From an uncultured Desulfovibrio sp. (lineage in GTDB: Bacteria > Desulfobacterota > Desulfovibrionia > Desulfovibrionales > Desulfovibrionaceae): 5,926 nt of DNA. The notes beneath the pieces are model-generated. The model was not told where the DNA came from and did no database searches. It was given only the letters and a program-made list of their open reading frames with translations. The stretch lies in assembly GCA_900555975.1 (NCBI GenBank), contig USNI01000063.1:1-5926 (forward strand). The letters are read 5' to 3'. This document shows, piece after piece, positions 5,875-5,926 of the stretch. The first letter of the stretch is position 1; each line of letters begins with the position of its first letter. A program made the position numbers and the translations under genes.

Positions 5875-5895
5875 CATAATTGGACGTCAATTATG
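5875..5895. promoter_or_regulatory. 21-bp operator-like dyad upstream of the arylsulfotransferase gene
   Basis: Perfect 8-bp arms CATAATTG and CAATTATG flank GACGT. On the minus strand the upstream arm contains CATAAT (5890-5895), five of six matches to a sigma-70 -10 box. A weak TTCTCC (5913-5918) lies 17 bp further upstream. If this promoter is real, transcription would start near 5883, within the dyad, giving a leader of about 45 nt. That is a classic repressor-operator position. The dyad is certain; the promoter and repressor are inference. Confidence 0.45.
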
Positions 5896-5926
5896 GCAGA
5901 CGCGAAATTTTTGGAGAAGCGTTTGC

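Noticed and set aside
5839..5877. N-terminal extension of the arylsulfotransferase from the ATG at 5877
   Set aside because: The extra 13 polar residues would precede a standard signal peptide. This ATG is part of a dyad and lacks a ribosome binding site.
1..5926. CRISPR arrays, tRNA or rRNA genes, intact insertion sequences
   Set aside because: No regularly spaced direct repeats, no tRNA-like or rRNA-like stretches and no transposase with terminal repeats were seen on either strand.

Overview
The window holds two complete genes, one gene cut off by the left edge, and a dense regulatory region between two of them. The likely source is a Gram-negative, sigma-54-using bacterium. Two secreted proteins with ordinary Sec signal peptides, an NtrC-type response regulator and an arylsulfate-sulfotransferase-family protein would suit a sulfidogenic deltaproteobacterium such as a gut Desulfovibrionaceae. 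That assignment is inferred from gene content and moderate GC, not from any marker gene.

Layout. (1) 1-2548, minus strand: the first 849 codons of a large exported protein that I do not recognise; its 3' end is outside the window. (2) 2549-2873: a 325-bp divergent intergenic region. It contains a well-matched sigma-54 promoter facing the large gene, a weaker sigma-54-like element facing the regulator, two similar 20-bp dyads exactly 30 bp apart, a separate perfect 15-bp dyad, and leader hairpins. (3) 2874-4268, plus strand: a complete 464-aa sigma-54-dependent response regulator (receiver, AAA+, Fis-type HTH). (4) 4269-4425: a short convergent spacer with a coding-like open tail of unknown origin and a strong hairpin terminator serving the minus strand. 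(5) 4426-5838, minus strand: a complete 470-aa exported arylsulfotransferase-family beta-propeller. (6) 5839-5926: its upstream region, with a perfect 8+8 bp dyad over a possible -10 element.

How the parts may work together (inference). The regulator is transcribed divergently from the large secreted-protein gene. The paired dyads lie about 110 and 140 bp upstream of the predicted sigma-54 start, which is where an NtrC-type activator normally binds. The simplest reading is that the regulator, when phosphorylated by a histidine kinase not present here, switches on the large gene and may control its own promoter. The sulfotransferase gene has no visible sigma-54 promoter or copy of the paired dyads in the window, so its link to this circuit is only proximity.
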